NCBI RefSeq assembly: GCF_014805685.1
Contig: NC_060906.1
Location: forward strand, 9,034,846-9,098,845
Origin: Silurus meridionalis
Lineage: Eukaryota; Chordata; Actinopteri; Siluriformes; Siluridae
DNA: 64,000 nucleotides
Direction of reading: 5' to 3'
The notes beneath the pieces are model-generated. The model was not told the DNA's origin, did no database searches, and saw nothing but the letters and a program-made list of their open reading frames with translations. Below are positions 20,943 through 31,512 of this stretch, one piece after another. Within the stretch, counting starts at the first letter, position 1; each line of letters opens with the position of its first letter. A program made the position numbers and the translations under genes.

Positions 20943-22560
20943 TGATAGCCTAGTGGGTTAATGTCAGTATCCCCACAAGGATGAGTTTGAGAGTTTGATT
21001 CCTGGTCGAGCTGGTGGTTGCTGTGTTGGTAAATAAAACTTCTGGACCTTGTCCCCTCTGAAAACATTTCAATTCTGTCCTTTCTGTGTTGGATTAATTT
21101 CTTGATTTCCTGGTCTTTAATGAAAAATAACGCCACCAAAAAAAAGGCACTTCTGTGGTAGCTCAGTGGGTTAAGGCTTGTGCCTGAACATGGTCCTTAA
21201 TATAGTCCACGCTGGTGATAAGGTTTCAAAGCCAGTCCTACATGCCTTCTTTCTTACTGCGCTGGCATGAAACAAAGTATGAACCCTCCAAAAAGCACAC
21301 ATGCTTTTCAGCAGTGGTTGCTCAGTGGTTTAAGGCTTGTGCCTCATCTAAACATGCTTCCCAATCTGATCTCTTCCATGGTTCAGTGGGTTAAGGCTGG
21401 TGCTTCGCTGATGGTGAGGATCAGGGTTTGAATCCTGCTTTCTGCCTGCTAGTTGTGATGTAGGTTATGTTCCTTCTTCCTAAATCTTTCTTTAGCTTTA
21501 TAGTCTTGTGTTGATGGTTTAAAGGTAGATAGACCTGCTCTAAACAACCTTCCTGGCCTGTCTTCCCTGATGGTTCAGTGGGTTAAATCAGGTTTCTTGC
21601 TTTTGGTGGGGTTCAGGATTCAAATCCTGCTTTTTGTCTGCCAGTCACGATCAGGATTCACTTCCTACATCTTTCTTTAGCGATATATTTTTGTTTTTAA
21701 TGGGGTGAAAAGAAAGATAGACCTGCTCTAAATAAGCTTCCTATCCTGTCCTTACCAATGGTTCAATGGGTTAAGGTTGGTATCTCGCTGGTGGTGGGGA
21801 TCATGGTTCGAATCCTGCTTTCTTCCTGTTATTTACAATGTGGGTTCAACTTGTGCTACTTACATCTGTATTCGTTTCCTACATTTTTCTTTAACGTTAA
21901 ATTCTTGTGTTGATGGTTTAAAAAGAATGATAGACCTGCTGTAATCAAGCTTCTTATCCTGTTTTTTTCTGATGGCTTAGTGGGTTAAGGCTGGTACTTT
22001 GCTAATGTTGGTGGTCAGGGTTCAAACCTGGCTTTCTGTCTGCTAGTCATGAAGTAGGTTGAATTCCTGATTCCTACATCTTCATATTTTTGTTTTGATG
22101 GGTTAAAAAGAAAGATAGACCTGCTCTAAACAAGCTTCCTAGCTTGTCCTTCCTGATGGTTCAGTGGCTTAATGCTGGCGTGAATCAGGGTTCGAATCCT
22201 GCTTTTCACCTGCTAGTCACGTTATGGGTTTGCTTCCTATGTCTGTCTTTAGCATTATATTCTTGTGTTGATGGTTTGAAAGAAAAGATAGACCTGCTCT
22301 AAACAATCGTCGCAGCCGGTCCTTCACGATGGTTCAGTGGGTTAAGACTGGTATTTCACTGTTGGTGGGGTTCAGGGTTCGAATCCTGCTTTCTGTGATT
22401 CTGTCTGGTCTGAATTTCTTGCGTTGAAGCATGAAACAAACGATAAACCCCCCAAAAAAAGAAGTTGTGTTGTGGGACTTGATGGCTTTGTGATAAAAGC
22501 CTTGCCTCTGAGCTCAGAGGTTGCTGGTTCGAATCTGGCTTGTCCCCACACTGGGTAAGC
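20943..22560 (+). repeat. Tandem array of about ten tRNA-like units
   Basis: Each unit starts with a pol III A-box-like word such as GGTTCAGTGGGTTAAGG and has a B-box-like GGTTCGAATCC about 45 bp later. In the regular core the heads start at 21380, 21572, 21760, 21974, 22158 and 22331, so spacing is 192, 188, 214, 184 and 173 bp. Five of these units share a tail motif close to GATAGACCTGCTCTAAACAA at 21528, 21716, 21929, 22114 and 22287. Earlier, less regular heads are at about 20944, 21157 and 21316, and a different one is at 22484. The T-arm-like CAGGGTTCGAATCCTG is clear in the units at 22158 and 22331. Units differ by many substitutions and small indels, so the amplification is old. Full tRNA cloverleafs were not confirmed; these are better described as SINE-head-like. 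Confidence 0.75.
22484..22560 (+). repeat. tRNA-like unit with a clear anticodon-arm palindrome
   Basis: This last plus-strand unit differs from the core array. It has CCTCTGAGCTCAGAGG, a perfect 16-bp palindrome in the anticodon-arm position, followed by GGTTCGAATC at the B-box position. It has no matching acceptor stem, so it is probably not a working tRNA gene. Confidence 0.5.
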
Positions 22561-22884
22561 TGTGTGGTAGGTAGTGTCTGGTGAGCAATGAGGTAGTTGA
22601 CTGTAAACAAAGGCTGTGAATCCTGGCTGCTTCACAGCCTCAGAAAAAGTGAGGGTGATAGGTTTTTGGCAGAATTTTTCCCTATATATGCAAAACTAAG
22701 TCGATACTTTTTTGAACATTTTTGCTTCATAATCCCCTGTTTTCAGCTTCTCAGAAGCTGGGGGGGCAGATGGCCGGATATTGCCCCCTGCTTCAGGATA
22801 CGCCCTCCGAAACCAGACCCAACCTTCCACGCAGCCATTTCTGACACCTTCCTTGCTACGGCCACCGGAACCTTCCACACTCTT

Positions 22885-22965
22885 AACTTTGAGTCCTGGT
22901 CGGGGTTTGAACCGGCAACCTCTCAACCCAAAGGTAAAGCTCTTCCAATTGAGCCACAGGATTTC
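22885..22965 (-). repeat. tRNA-like unit, minus strand
   Basis: The minus strand reads TGGCTCAATTGGAAGAGC (A-box; the D-stem GCTC/GAGC pairs exactly) and then GGTTCAAACCCC (B-box) about 35 bp later. It faces the unit at 22484, making an inverted pair. The T-stem pairs poorly, so a functional tRNA is unlikely. Confidence 0.5.
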
Positions 22966-23039
22966 CTGTAAGAACCTGATTTTTAGGACCTTTTTTGGTT
23001 CTTTTTAAAAACTTTTTAAACAATTTAAAGGAAAGCTAA

Positions 23040-23110
23040 GGGGTAGGGATCGAACCAGGTGAGTCAGATAGCAGTGACCACTTCACTGACCATTACACCA
23101 ATACAGGAGA
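23040..23110 (-). repeat. tRNA-like unit, minus strand
   Basis: On the minus strand, TTGGTGTAATGGTCAGTGAAG resembles an A box and GGTTCGATCCC at 23046-23056 is a good B box. A second, poorer relative with GGTTCGATTC lies at about 23385-23440. Confidence 0.45.
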
Positions 23111-23654
23111 AGCAAACAAGCCTTTGCTTATTGGACTCTTGGCTTTTCTATAGTTAGGAGACCAGTGTTTTCTCTTAGATCATGATGGTAGAGGGTCAAA
23201 ACTTCTCCTTCCTGTACATTCTCTCAGTAACTCGAAGTCTATGAGAAGTGACTCAGGTACAAGAACCACATCTCCAACACCTGCACCACTGATATACCAT
23301 GATTTACCAGCAACCAATTTTAATGATCTTTCATTTTTCTGTTTTTAAAAACTTCTTATAATGTTCAATATGAAACTAGAGGTAAGAATCGAACCAGGGA
23401 AGTCTTTCATCATAGATCAATAATGGCATTACTTCAAAACTTTGTTAGACATTTAAATAAGCAGGAAAGACAGAGACAAAGACAAAGAGACACAGACACA
23501 GCTTTAGAAAGAGTGAGAAACAAATAGAGAGACAGCAAGAGAGAGACATATACAGTGAGACAGAGACATTTACTAAAAGAGACACAGAGACAATTAGATA
23601 GAGAAAATAGAGAGACAAAGATAGCGAGATATAGCCAGTTCCTGTTGGAAGTGT

Positions 23655-23748
23655 TTATCCCGAGCGACTCTTAATGATCTCATTTACTAAATGAGCAGTA
23701 GTGAGTTAAGTGCTTGCTCAGGTGCCCAAAACTGGCAGCTTGGAGGTG
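23655..23748 (-). mobile_element. SINE fragment, type 2
   Basis: It contains 'gagcgactcttaatgatctcattta' and 'gagttaagtgcttgctcaggtgcccaaaactggcagcttgg'. This is a diverged version of the type 2 SINE body seen at 63107-63297 and 41025-41195, in the same orientation. Confidence 0.55.
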
Positions 23749-24699
23749 TTAAACATGTATCATATGTACAGCATGTGATATATATGTAAGCATATGTACA
23801 GTGATTAAATATAAAGGCTATATCAGTGCAGAGACGTGTGGACATCATTTAGAGCCTTTGCTATGTTTCCACACGGACAGTTAATGAGGTGATACCGGAG
23901 AAAATGCACCTCTTCAAGTCAAGTCAGGAATATATATATATATATAATTATAGACATTTTACAGATTTAAATGATGTATTGTTTTTATCTGTATGATCAA
24001 TAAAGACAGCAATTTAAGTTTGTGACGCCATTATGAGGGAAAAACCCACAAAACGCTACCCAGAGGGTAAATTGTGTGAATCATGGCGGATTTTGGTGTT
24101 TGATTTGAGACTCAGAAATAAAACAAAATTTTACTGATTAAAAATATTTTTATCTGGAGTTAATTTATTTATTTTTATATATTTTATATATAATAATACA
24201 AAACTAATTAAAAATGTTGTTACCTAATGAATGTATCCAGGCTGAAGATCCACATATAGAACACAAGCAGAGAAAAGATGATGATGATCAGGAATGTGTC
24301 TGTTCTCAGTCAGGTTTACATCACTGACTCCCTCTGTCTCATCCACTATAACCCCAAACTTCTTACTGCCTTCTGTGGTGAGTGAGAGTCAGGACTTTAT
24401 ACACCAGTGGATTGAACACGCAGTAACAGGAAATCGGTTGTTTGGCTGAAATCGGCACGCAGTGAAAATAAAACAATTTAATTTCACCAAATCAATGGAT
24501 TAAAACTAAAGTAACGAGTCTCTTTTGAAAATGTAAGAAGTAAAAAGTACAGATATTTGTGTAAAAATGTAATGAGTAAAAGTAAAAAGTTGTCTGAAAA
24601 ATAAATAGTGGAGTAAAGTACTGATACCAGAAAAATCTACTTAAGTACAGTAACGAAGTATTTGTACTCCGTTACTTCCCACCTCTGCATTAGCATACA

Positions 24700-25735
24700 A
24701 CAAAACAATAAACATGTAAACCAAAAGTATATTCTTTACAGTAGAATACAGTAAATTGTGTGTGGGGTCCCAGTCCAGGAATTGGCAGGGGGGTGGGGGG
24801 ATGCAGTCCCCAGTGCTAAGCTTCATCTCTTCTCCGAGCTGGGTCTGGCCACAATACTTCGTCCACATCACAAACTACGTTTTCTCTATGTCCCCACATG
24901 CTGGAGAAGTGGCATGCGGGCCAAGGGTTGGCGATCATACACTTTCCAGTGCCAGGCTGAGAAGAATTCCTCTATGGGATTTAGAAAAGGTAAATATGGT
25001 GGTAGGTACAAAACGACAAATTGTGAATGGGTGGAAAACCAGTTTTGGATCAGAACATCCCGGTGAAAACTAACATTGTCCCATATAAGCACAAACCTAG
25101 CAGGCACCTGATCTGGATCAGGGACAAGCATTGTGTAAATTGCATCCAGAAAAGTGAGTATATGGCCGGTGTTGTATGAACCCATTGTGGCATTCTGATG
25201 GAGGACCCCGTTTTGAGTGATGGCAGCACACATGGTTATATTACCCCCACGCTGTCCAGGGACATTGGTAATTGCCCTCTGTCCTATTACATTTCGTCCA
25301 CGGCGCATGGTTTTGGTAAGGTTGAACCCATCCTCATCCACATAAATAAATTCATGACGAATTACATGGCCATCCATTCAATGCAGTGTCGTAAATGGAT
25401 CGCTTAGAGTTACAAATGTTTATGCAATACTATGCAGTCATACGTATTTTACAGTACATTACTATAATGCTAAAATAGTCATAACATAGTTGCATACCTG
25501 TTCTCATTTCTGAAGGTTCGAATTATAGATGCCACTGGAAATCGACTCACGGTCAGACCATGGTTGATTACGTGATCAACAAGTGTTGCCCTAATCTCAT
25601 CAGAGATGGCTCTCCTTCCTTCTTTTATTTGCCCTCGTCCTCTTCTTCCTCTTCCTCTTCCCTTCCCCTTCCTCTTCCTCCTCCTCCTCCTCCTCCTACT
25701 CCTCTTGCTCTCTGTTCATTGTTAGCATCCATTGT
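24700..25735 (-). pseudogene. IS630/Tc1-like DD35E transposase, broken
   Basis: The start is ATG at 25732-25730 (MDANNEQRARG), followed by a Gly/Arg-rich tract in GGA/AGA repeats that has a frameshift leading to TAA near 25630. The helix-turn-helix region then reads AISDEIRATLVDHVINHG and RTFRNEN and ends at a possible donor (AACAG|GTATGC) near 25500. The catalytic domain is open at 24886-25377: VDEDGFN (first Asp), LIWDNVSFH (second Asp) and LNPIEEFF (Glu), with 35 residues between the second Asp and the Glu. The middle part between the DNA-binding and catalytic domains is missing, and so is most of the C-terminal tail before VDEVLWPDPA near 24850. Intact relatives are Tc1/mariner-superfamily enzymes resembling bacterial IS630. 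Confidence 0.8.
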
Positions 25736-26119
25736 TCAAAACAGGTAATCTGATCTTTGACCTATTTATAGGCCTATCTATACTACTGTAAAGTAAAGCA
25801 GTGATTGGTTAGTGATCAATTAAGCAATTAGTGTTTGCAGATGTGTCTGTGTGACCTGGTGACTAAGTGTAGCATTTTGATCGGTTGTGTTTGGAAAAGG
25901 AAAGCAAGTCACTTCCTGATAGATCTTTGTGTTTTAGGTAGAGAATTGTGTGTAGTGTTTTGTTTTGTTTTATGCAGTTGAAGACTGAGTCAAAGGCTGA
26001 GAAATAGCTTATGGTTTTGGAGATTTGGCATGGAGTTTTGCACTTTGAGTGTGAGGTTTCAAAAATTGTGTGACATGAAAAGATTTTGTGTGTAAGCAAT
26101 TGGTAAAAACTTTTTTTTT

Positions 26120-26533
26120 TTGTTGTATGCTTATGTATACAACAGTAATTTTTGGCCTAATACATATTTTCTGTTTCTACATTGCATTGCCGTTTCCGGT
26201 GTACTTGTTACCCCTCTCAGCAGATTACTTTCACTGTAGAACATTGTATTGAAATGTAGATATAAGCCTATAAAAGACCAAAGAGCTTTAGATTTAGAAC
26301 AGCAGTGTTTACATGGTATATCCAGAAATGTGTTATTATGAAAGAGGTGTTTGCCATTTGATGCAAAAGCTTCAATCTGACACGTGTTTATGGCATTTTG
26401 AATGCAGTGTTGCATTTTGAAGTAGATGTGAGCTATTTTGCATTTTGTGTGTGCAGTTTTGAGAATTGTGTGTAGAGTTTTGAAAAAAGGAGACTTGGTT
26501 TTGAAAACGTGTGCAAGCAATTGGTAAAAACTG
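26120..26533 (-). mobile_element. Segment B, MITE-like, minus-strand copy
   Basis: Nearly identical, on the opposite strand, to 20103-20508. At about 26110-26120 a poly-A/T stretch joins it to the 5' end of segment A. Unlike the plus copy it is not interrupted, so it shows the pre-insertion sequence 'ttgtatacataagcatacaac' around the hAT target. Confidence 0.75.
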
Positions 26534-26726
26534 TAAGTTCAGTTTGCTACAGATGAGGGTTGCGAGCTCTGATTAGTGCGCTCTCTTACCATTCAATCAA
26601 AGCACACACGAAATGTGCTTTCGAGAGAACGCTATTGCAAGAGAATAGTCTAATGGAGAAAAAATGTCTTACATATTTATGGACAGAAGCATATAAAAAC
26701 GTAAGTCAGTGATTCTGATAGAGATA

Positions 26727-26753
26727 AGGCCAGCAGGAAGGCCTTGCTGGCCC
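26727..26753. repeat. Short imperfect palindrome
   Basis: GGCCAGCAGGAAGGCCTTGC continuing into TGGCC can fold as a GC-rich stem with GGCCAGCA pairing with TTGCTGGCC. It is unusual in this AT-rich context. Its role is not known; it may be the end of an unrecognised element. Confidence 0.4.
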
Positions 26754-26867
26754 TGACGACCCCCACTGATGTAAATAGTATATTTTGTTCATATCATTGT
26801 CATGTCATAAATAGTATGTTTTGTTCATGCCATTATGTCTGGCGTAAAAGTAACACCACATTAAAAA

Positions 26868-27440
26868 AACAACAACATCATACCAACAGTATAATATAGT
26901 GTTGGTAGTGTGATGATCTGGGACTGTTTTGCTGCTTCAGGACCTGGAAGATTTGCTGTGATAAATGGAACCATGAATTCTGCTGTTTACCAAAAAATCC
27001 TGAAGGAGAATGTCTGGCCATCTGTTCGTGACCTCAAGCTGAAGCGAACTTGGGTTCTGCAGCAAAACAATGATCCAAAACACACCAGCAAGTCCACCTC
27101 TGAATGTCTGAAGAAAAAGAAAATGAAGACTTTAGAGTGGGCTAGTCAAAGTCCTGACCTGAATCCTATTGAGATGTTGTGGCATGACTTTAAAAAGGCA
27201 GTTCATGCTCGAAAACCCTCCAATGTGGCTGAATTACAACAATTCTGCATATATGAGTGACCAAAATTCCTCCACAGCGCTGTAACAGGTTTAATGCAAG
27301 TTATCGCAAACGCTTGATTGCAATTGTTGCTGCTAAGGGTGGCCCAACCAGTTATTAGTTTTGGGGGGGCAAACACCTTTTCACACAGGGCCATGTAGTT
27401 TTGGATTTTGTTTTTCCTCAATAATAAAAACATTCATTTA
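26868..27440 (+). pseudogene. Tc1-like transposase, C-terminal half, catalytically dead
   Basis: The open frame at 26910-27260 gives MIWDCFAASGPGRF, then WVLQQNNDPKHTS and SPDLNPIEMLWHDF, the second half of a Tc1 DDE domain. The Glu of NPIE is present, with 34 residues between it and the position of the second catalytic Asp, but that position is Asn (QQNND instead of QQDND). A premature stop follows FCIYE, and downstream scraps (SAVTGLMQV) continue the C-terminus out of frame. The head and first Asp are absent. Confidence 0.8.
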
Positions 27441-27553
27441 AAAACTGCATGTTGTGTTTCCTTTTGATATATTTTACTGATAGTTAAATTAGTTTGATGA
27501 TCTGAAACATTTAAGTGTGACAAACATGCAAAAAAATAAGAAATCAGGAAACA

Positions 27554-27555
<2 letters not shown>

Positions 27556-27615
<60 letters not shown>
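27556..27615. repeat. (TA)n microsatellite
   Basis: About 30 uninterrupted TA units. Confidence 0.95.
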
Positions 27616-27619
<4 letters not shown>

Positions 27620-27965
27620 CAATGTGCGCCCATGCCTCTTGCCAAACTATTCCTCTGAGACTGTTATGGGCGTAAATATACTGTATCACTAACCATTAGG
27701 AATTGACAGGTGGAAAAAAAGACAAATCATTTAAAGAGACAAAGATGGAGGCTGAGAGAAAAACATGTCAAGGATGAATGGAAGAATAAAACAACAATGG
27801 TGTGTGCGTGTGTTTGTGTGTAGTGTGTCTTGGCTTTAGCATAAGTGGAATGTTTCAGTGTAAATAGATGATACCGCAAATAATGATGAATGAAATTAAT
27901 ACAATCTTGCTAGAACAGCTGTAGACCACACACATTCATTACACTCCCCGTCTTATTATATGCAT

Positions 27966-27968
<3 letters not shown>

Positions 27969-28020
<52 letters not shown>
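27969..28020. repeat. (CA)n microsatellite
   Basis: About 26 uninterrupted CA units. Confidence 0.95.
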
Positions 28021-28023
<3 letters not shown>

Positions 28024-28500
28024 TCACAAACAGTGACTCAGACCTAGACGATGACTCACATACCCACGTATGCACAAGTCTCCCAGAGAGGAATACAGCT
28101 TCATAAATGTTCACATAATATGTGCAAGTATACATGGGACACCATTAATGCTACAAGCAAATGCTTAACAAAATAACAAAATAAAATGTCAAAGGTGCTC
28201 TAGCACGTATTTTTTTGCCATGGTTTGCATTCAACACATCGCATTCTAAAGGTGACTGTTCACCTTTATAATGTGATTAAAAATGGCAATCCTGAAGGGA
28301 GTTCTGTTTTCCAATGTCTACGTCCAGAAATGTTTTTTAAATGGTGGGGTGTGGGATATATGTATGTATGTATTTAGGATTAGACCACACGGACCAGCAT
28401 TTACTCCCCACATGCATCAATACACCTTTGCCGCCCATGACTCTGTTTCTGGTTTACCACTGTTCCTTCCTTGGACCAATTTTGATAGATACTGACTACT

Positions 28501-28628
<128 letters not shown>

Positions 28629-28629
28629 C

Positions 28630-30300
28630 GCTGCAAGATCAACTTGTCAGACAGTGCTGCATGTCAAGGACTTATAACATCAGCTCACAACAGGGGCAGA
28701 CTTTTGCATATTCAAATCTTTGAATTTTATTCCAAAGCCTGTTGCATACTGCTCTTTCCTTCAATCCACCTAATTCTCCCTTATTGCATTAATGTTAAAT
28801 GAGTTCATATACACTGTATGCTGATGTGGCAATAGTTAATAAAGCTAAAATCCTAAAGATAAGCATTTTCAATAACATGTAATATTGAATGTAATATATA
28901 TTATAAAAGGTTCTTGGGAAAGCAATACTGGTTTGGTTTGAGCATACCAAATGCCTCTGGTCTGGAAACAAGAAGAGGTGTTGATAGGGGTTGTGTAACA
29001 ATTAGGGATAACGTGTGTTTGGCTACAAACTCTCGATGTGTTACAATAAAACATCAGTATTGCCGAAACCAAGCTGTCATGGGACATAAACACTGGCAAA
29101 CAGGTAAATGATGTAAAGAGATGTAAGCAGGCATCAGTACAGTAGAAAGAATTAATAAATAGCTCAGCAATGCACAAAAACATACAACAACAAAACCTTG
29201 AAATCTCCATTAACTGGGATTGAAATAATAGCCAGATTGGCCAAGAGTAAGATTTATTGATCATGATAAGTTTGATAAAGATCTGGACAGTAAGTTTAAA
29301 TATACAGCGTGCACACTGGTGGAGTGGAGTGTTTTTATTTTGGGTAGCAGCCTACGTCATTGAGAAAATAGGAATTGTATGCAGCACTAGCTTGATAGCT
29401 CCAGATTGTCCAGATACACCATGCTTCTGTATAACTGAGTTTTAGTAGCTTCAGTGCAAAAAAATACCTCACAGATGTCGGGCCAGATTGTGAGCTTCTT
29501 TTCTGGATGGTCTTTATCTTTCTTTTACAGAATAAAACCTCAGGAGCCTAGCCATGTCTGGCCATGTCCAACCTTGGGCTCTTTCCTGTGCCTCCCCCCC
29601 CTTGCCTCACTCATTGTAAGCAAATGCTTATGAACCGAAACTCAACATTAGCCTCCACAATTATTGCTAGTCTGAAAATGGTAGATTGTATTTAAACACA
29701 CAGAGTATACACAATGTTTTTTTGTATTGCTTAGATAGTGTGTACACTGCCAGATATGTATTCTAGACATACTAGCAAAGGTTATTGTTTTCCTTTTGGA
29801 AAACTTCACAGATGCACTTTATTCTATCTTGTTTCTATCTGTAGCTTTATTTTATTTTTTACTCCATGGTTCTATTTGTGACAGGTATTTTTTATTTCAT
29901 TAACTTGGTTCATATGACCATTTTCAGAAGAACACAGTTTGTTAGTGAGCCAGCTTATAAATATAATAGTGGCATCATATAACCCTTACATAGACAAGAT
30001 TTCTCCTTGCTATTTAAAGACAGAACTGCAACACATAAGTACTGGTGAAAAGTATCCATTATTAGCAAGATTGCCAGATCATGTCTTAGAAGTCAGACAA
30101 TCCTTTATCGTGTTGACCTTGGATGAGAATAACCTAATGCTGATGAATATTTTCAGTTGAGATGTAACCTGGCCACAGTTTAGGGTAGAATATAGAATTT
30201 TGGGAGTCTATAGTCTAGTGGCAAATACAATCTAAGAACCCCCTGAGTAAAGAGACACTGGCAAATGTGTGCAAAAGTAAAAAATATAGACTGCCTCAAG
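28630..30300. other. Non-coding stretch, nothing recognised
   Basis: The overlapping open frames at 28869-29264 on both strands have no known domain and no supporting splice pattern. No repeat family was recognised. Confidence 0.45.
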
Positions 30301-30302
30301 CT

Positions 30303-30303
<1 letters not shown>

Positions 30304-30362
<59 letters not shown>
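30304..30362. repeat. (GT)n microsatellite
   Basis: About 29 uninterrupted GT units. Confidence 0.95.
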
Positions 30363-30364
<2 letters not shown>

Positions 30365-30890
30365 TGGATGAGTGTTCTAAAATAATCTTTGGATTCCCAG
30401 AGTGAATATATTTAAATGAATATATATGTTTTACTGAAGGCATCTGAAATATAAAGGTGAATGGAAGAACCTTTATTTAAAGAGGGAAAACAGACATGTT
30501 TATCCAACGATAATTAATGTTCTTGCCATTCTTTATTTAACCAGGAATTTTCAATTAGACTTTAATAAAAAACAGACATCAATCCAGTAGAGAGAGAAGA
30601 AACTATCTAGGAAAAATGTTTATTACTTTGTCACAGATTATTCTCCTCTTGTCGACTTTTTCTTCCAGTCCAATTTCGCTATGATTCAACTGCGTCTTTT
30701 TCTCATTTGAATTATAAAATTGATAACGCTTCAAAATCAAGTTGTTCCCATAAATCAGTTATTCCAGCAGTTACTGTACATACAAAAATTCTGGCTAAAG
30801 CAGTAAACATACAGGATGGTGGATTTCTTTCAATTTCAAAGACTAACAAAATACTATTGCTTTGACAACCACTGAGAGACATAGACAGAG

Positions 30891-30894
<4 letters not shown>

Positions 30895-30951
<57 letters not shown>
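30895..30951. repeat. (GA)n microsatellite
   Basis: About 28 uninterrupted GA units; a pure purine strand that could form triplex structures. Confidence 0.95.
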
Positions 30952-30954
<3 letters not shown>

Positions 30955-31512
30955 GAAACTCCCCAGGCAGAAATTCGAGGAAATGATGTGCTACTAGAGC
31001 TATGATGTGCAGGAGGCCTGAATGATGTCCGTCCTTTCACTCGTCCCATTCTCAATTCTTTCTTCATAATGACACTCATGAGAGGAAGCAGTTATGAATC
31101 AGTAAGCAGACAAAGATCTAACCAGATTTTACACTGTCTACAATTCACAATTGGAAGCATTCATACTGTACATTTATGCACTGTACTGTATGTTTCATAG
31201 CCTCGAAACTAACCCAAGGAAAGAGCATGCTGTTAATCTTTATTCAAATATTTTTAGGATAACCATCAAACTAAGAGCATTTGTCTTGTTAAGTGTTTGT
31301 GAGGAGCTGCAATAGCCTAAAGTCAGCAGATGAAACTTTGAGCATGGACAGTCATGGGTCTGGGTTGTAACATTAATATCCTGAATGTGATAAATTGTCA
31401 ATCTGGGAGAAAGAATACATCATTGATGGGTCACTGGTGAAATGATTTGCTTACTTGTAGTTGTGTTCGTACTTTCTCACTTATCGTTTGTTATACAGGT
31501 ACATGCACACAG

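Larger units (their letters stand above)
20509..24687. mobile_element. hAT transposon (4.2 kb) carrying a tRNA-like array
   Basis: The ends are CAGAGGTGGCAAAAGTAC at 20509 and GTTACTTCCCACCTCTG ending at 24687. The flanking target duplication CATTAGCA is exact at 20501-20508 and 24688-24695. The 8-bp duplication and CAG...CTG ends are hAT features. No hAT transposase was found. Both ends match the copy at 58018-59573. The interior holds a GATA/GGAT array, tRNA-like units, a SINE fragment, a degenerate GACAGA-rich tract (23460-23640) and a relic of a second hAT (about 23845-24165) that is also present inside the other copy. Confidence 0.85.
19652..26533. mobile_element. IS630/Tc1-like composite transposon locus
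   Basis: The outer ends are CAGTTTTTACCAATTGC at 19652 and its inverted copy GCAATTGGTAAAAACTG ending at 26533, each flanked by TA (19650-19651, 26534-26535). From left to right it contains segment A plus (19652-20100), segment B plus (20103 onward), a hAT insertion (20509-24687), the remainder of B, segment A minus with the transposase relic (about 24712-26110) and segment B minus (26120-26533). A and B each begin with the same terminal sequence, so the locus is two A-B pairs on opposite strands. It is a stack of related elements, not one simple transposon. Confidence 0.75.

Noticed and set aside
20702..21139. 145-codon frame of Ile-Tyr-Leu-Ser repeats
   Set aside because: Translation of the GATA/GGAT array.
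21380..22560. CRISPR array
   Set aside because: The 173-214 bp periodic units lack short identical repeats with unique spacers, and the host is a vertebrate.
22885..22965. Functional tRNA gene on the minus strand
   Set aside because: A- and B-boxes and the D-stem are good, but the T-stem and acceptor stem do not pair well.
22356..22971. Several 75-124 codon frames in the tRNA-like region
   Set aside because: They overlap on both strands, lie on tRNA-like repeats and show no domain.
25560..25748. Pro/Ser-rich plus-strand protein
   Set aside because: It is the antisense of the Gly/Arg-rich N-terminus of the transposase relic.
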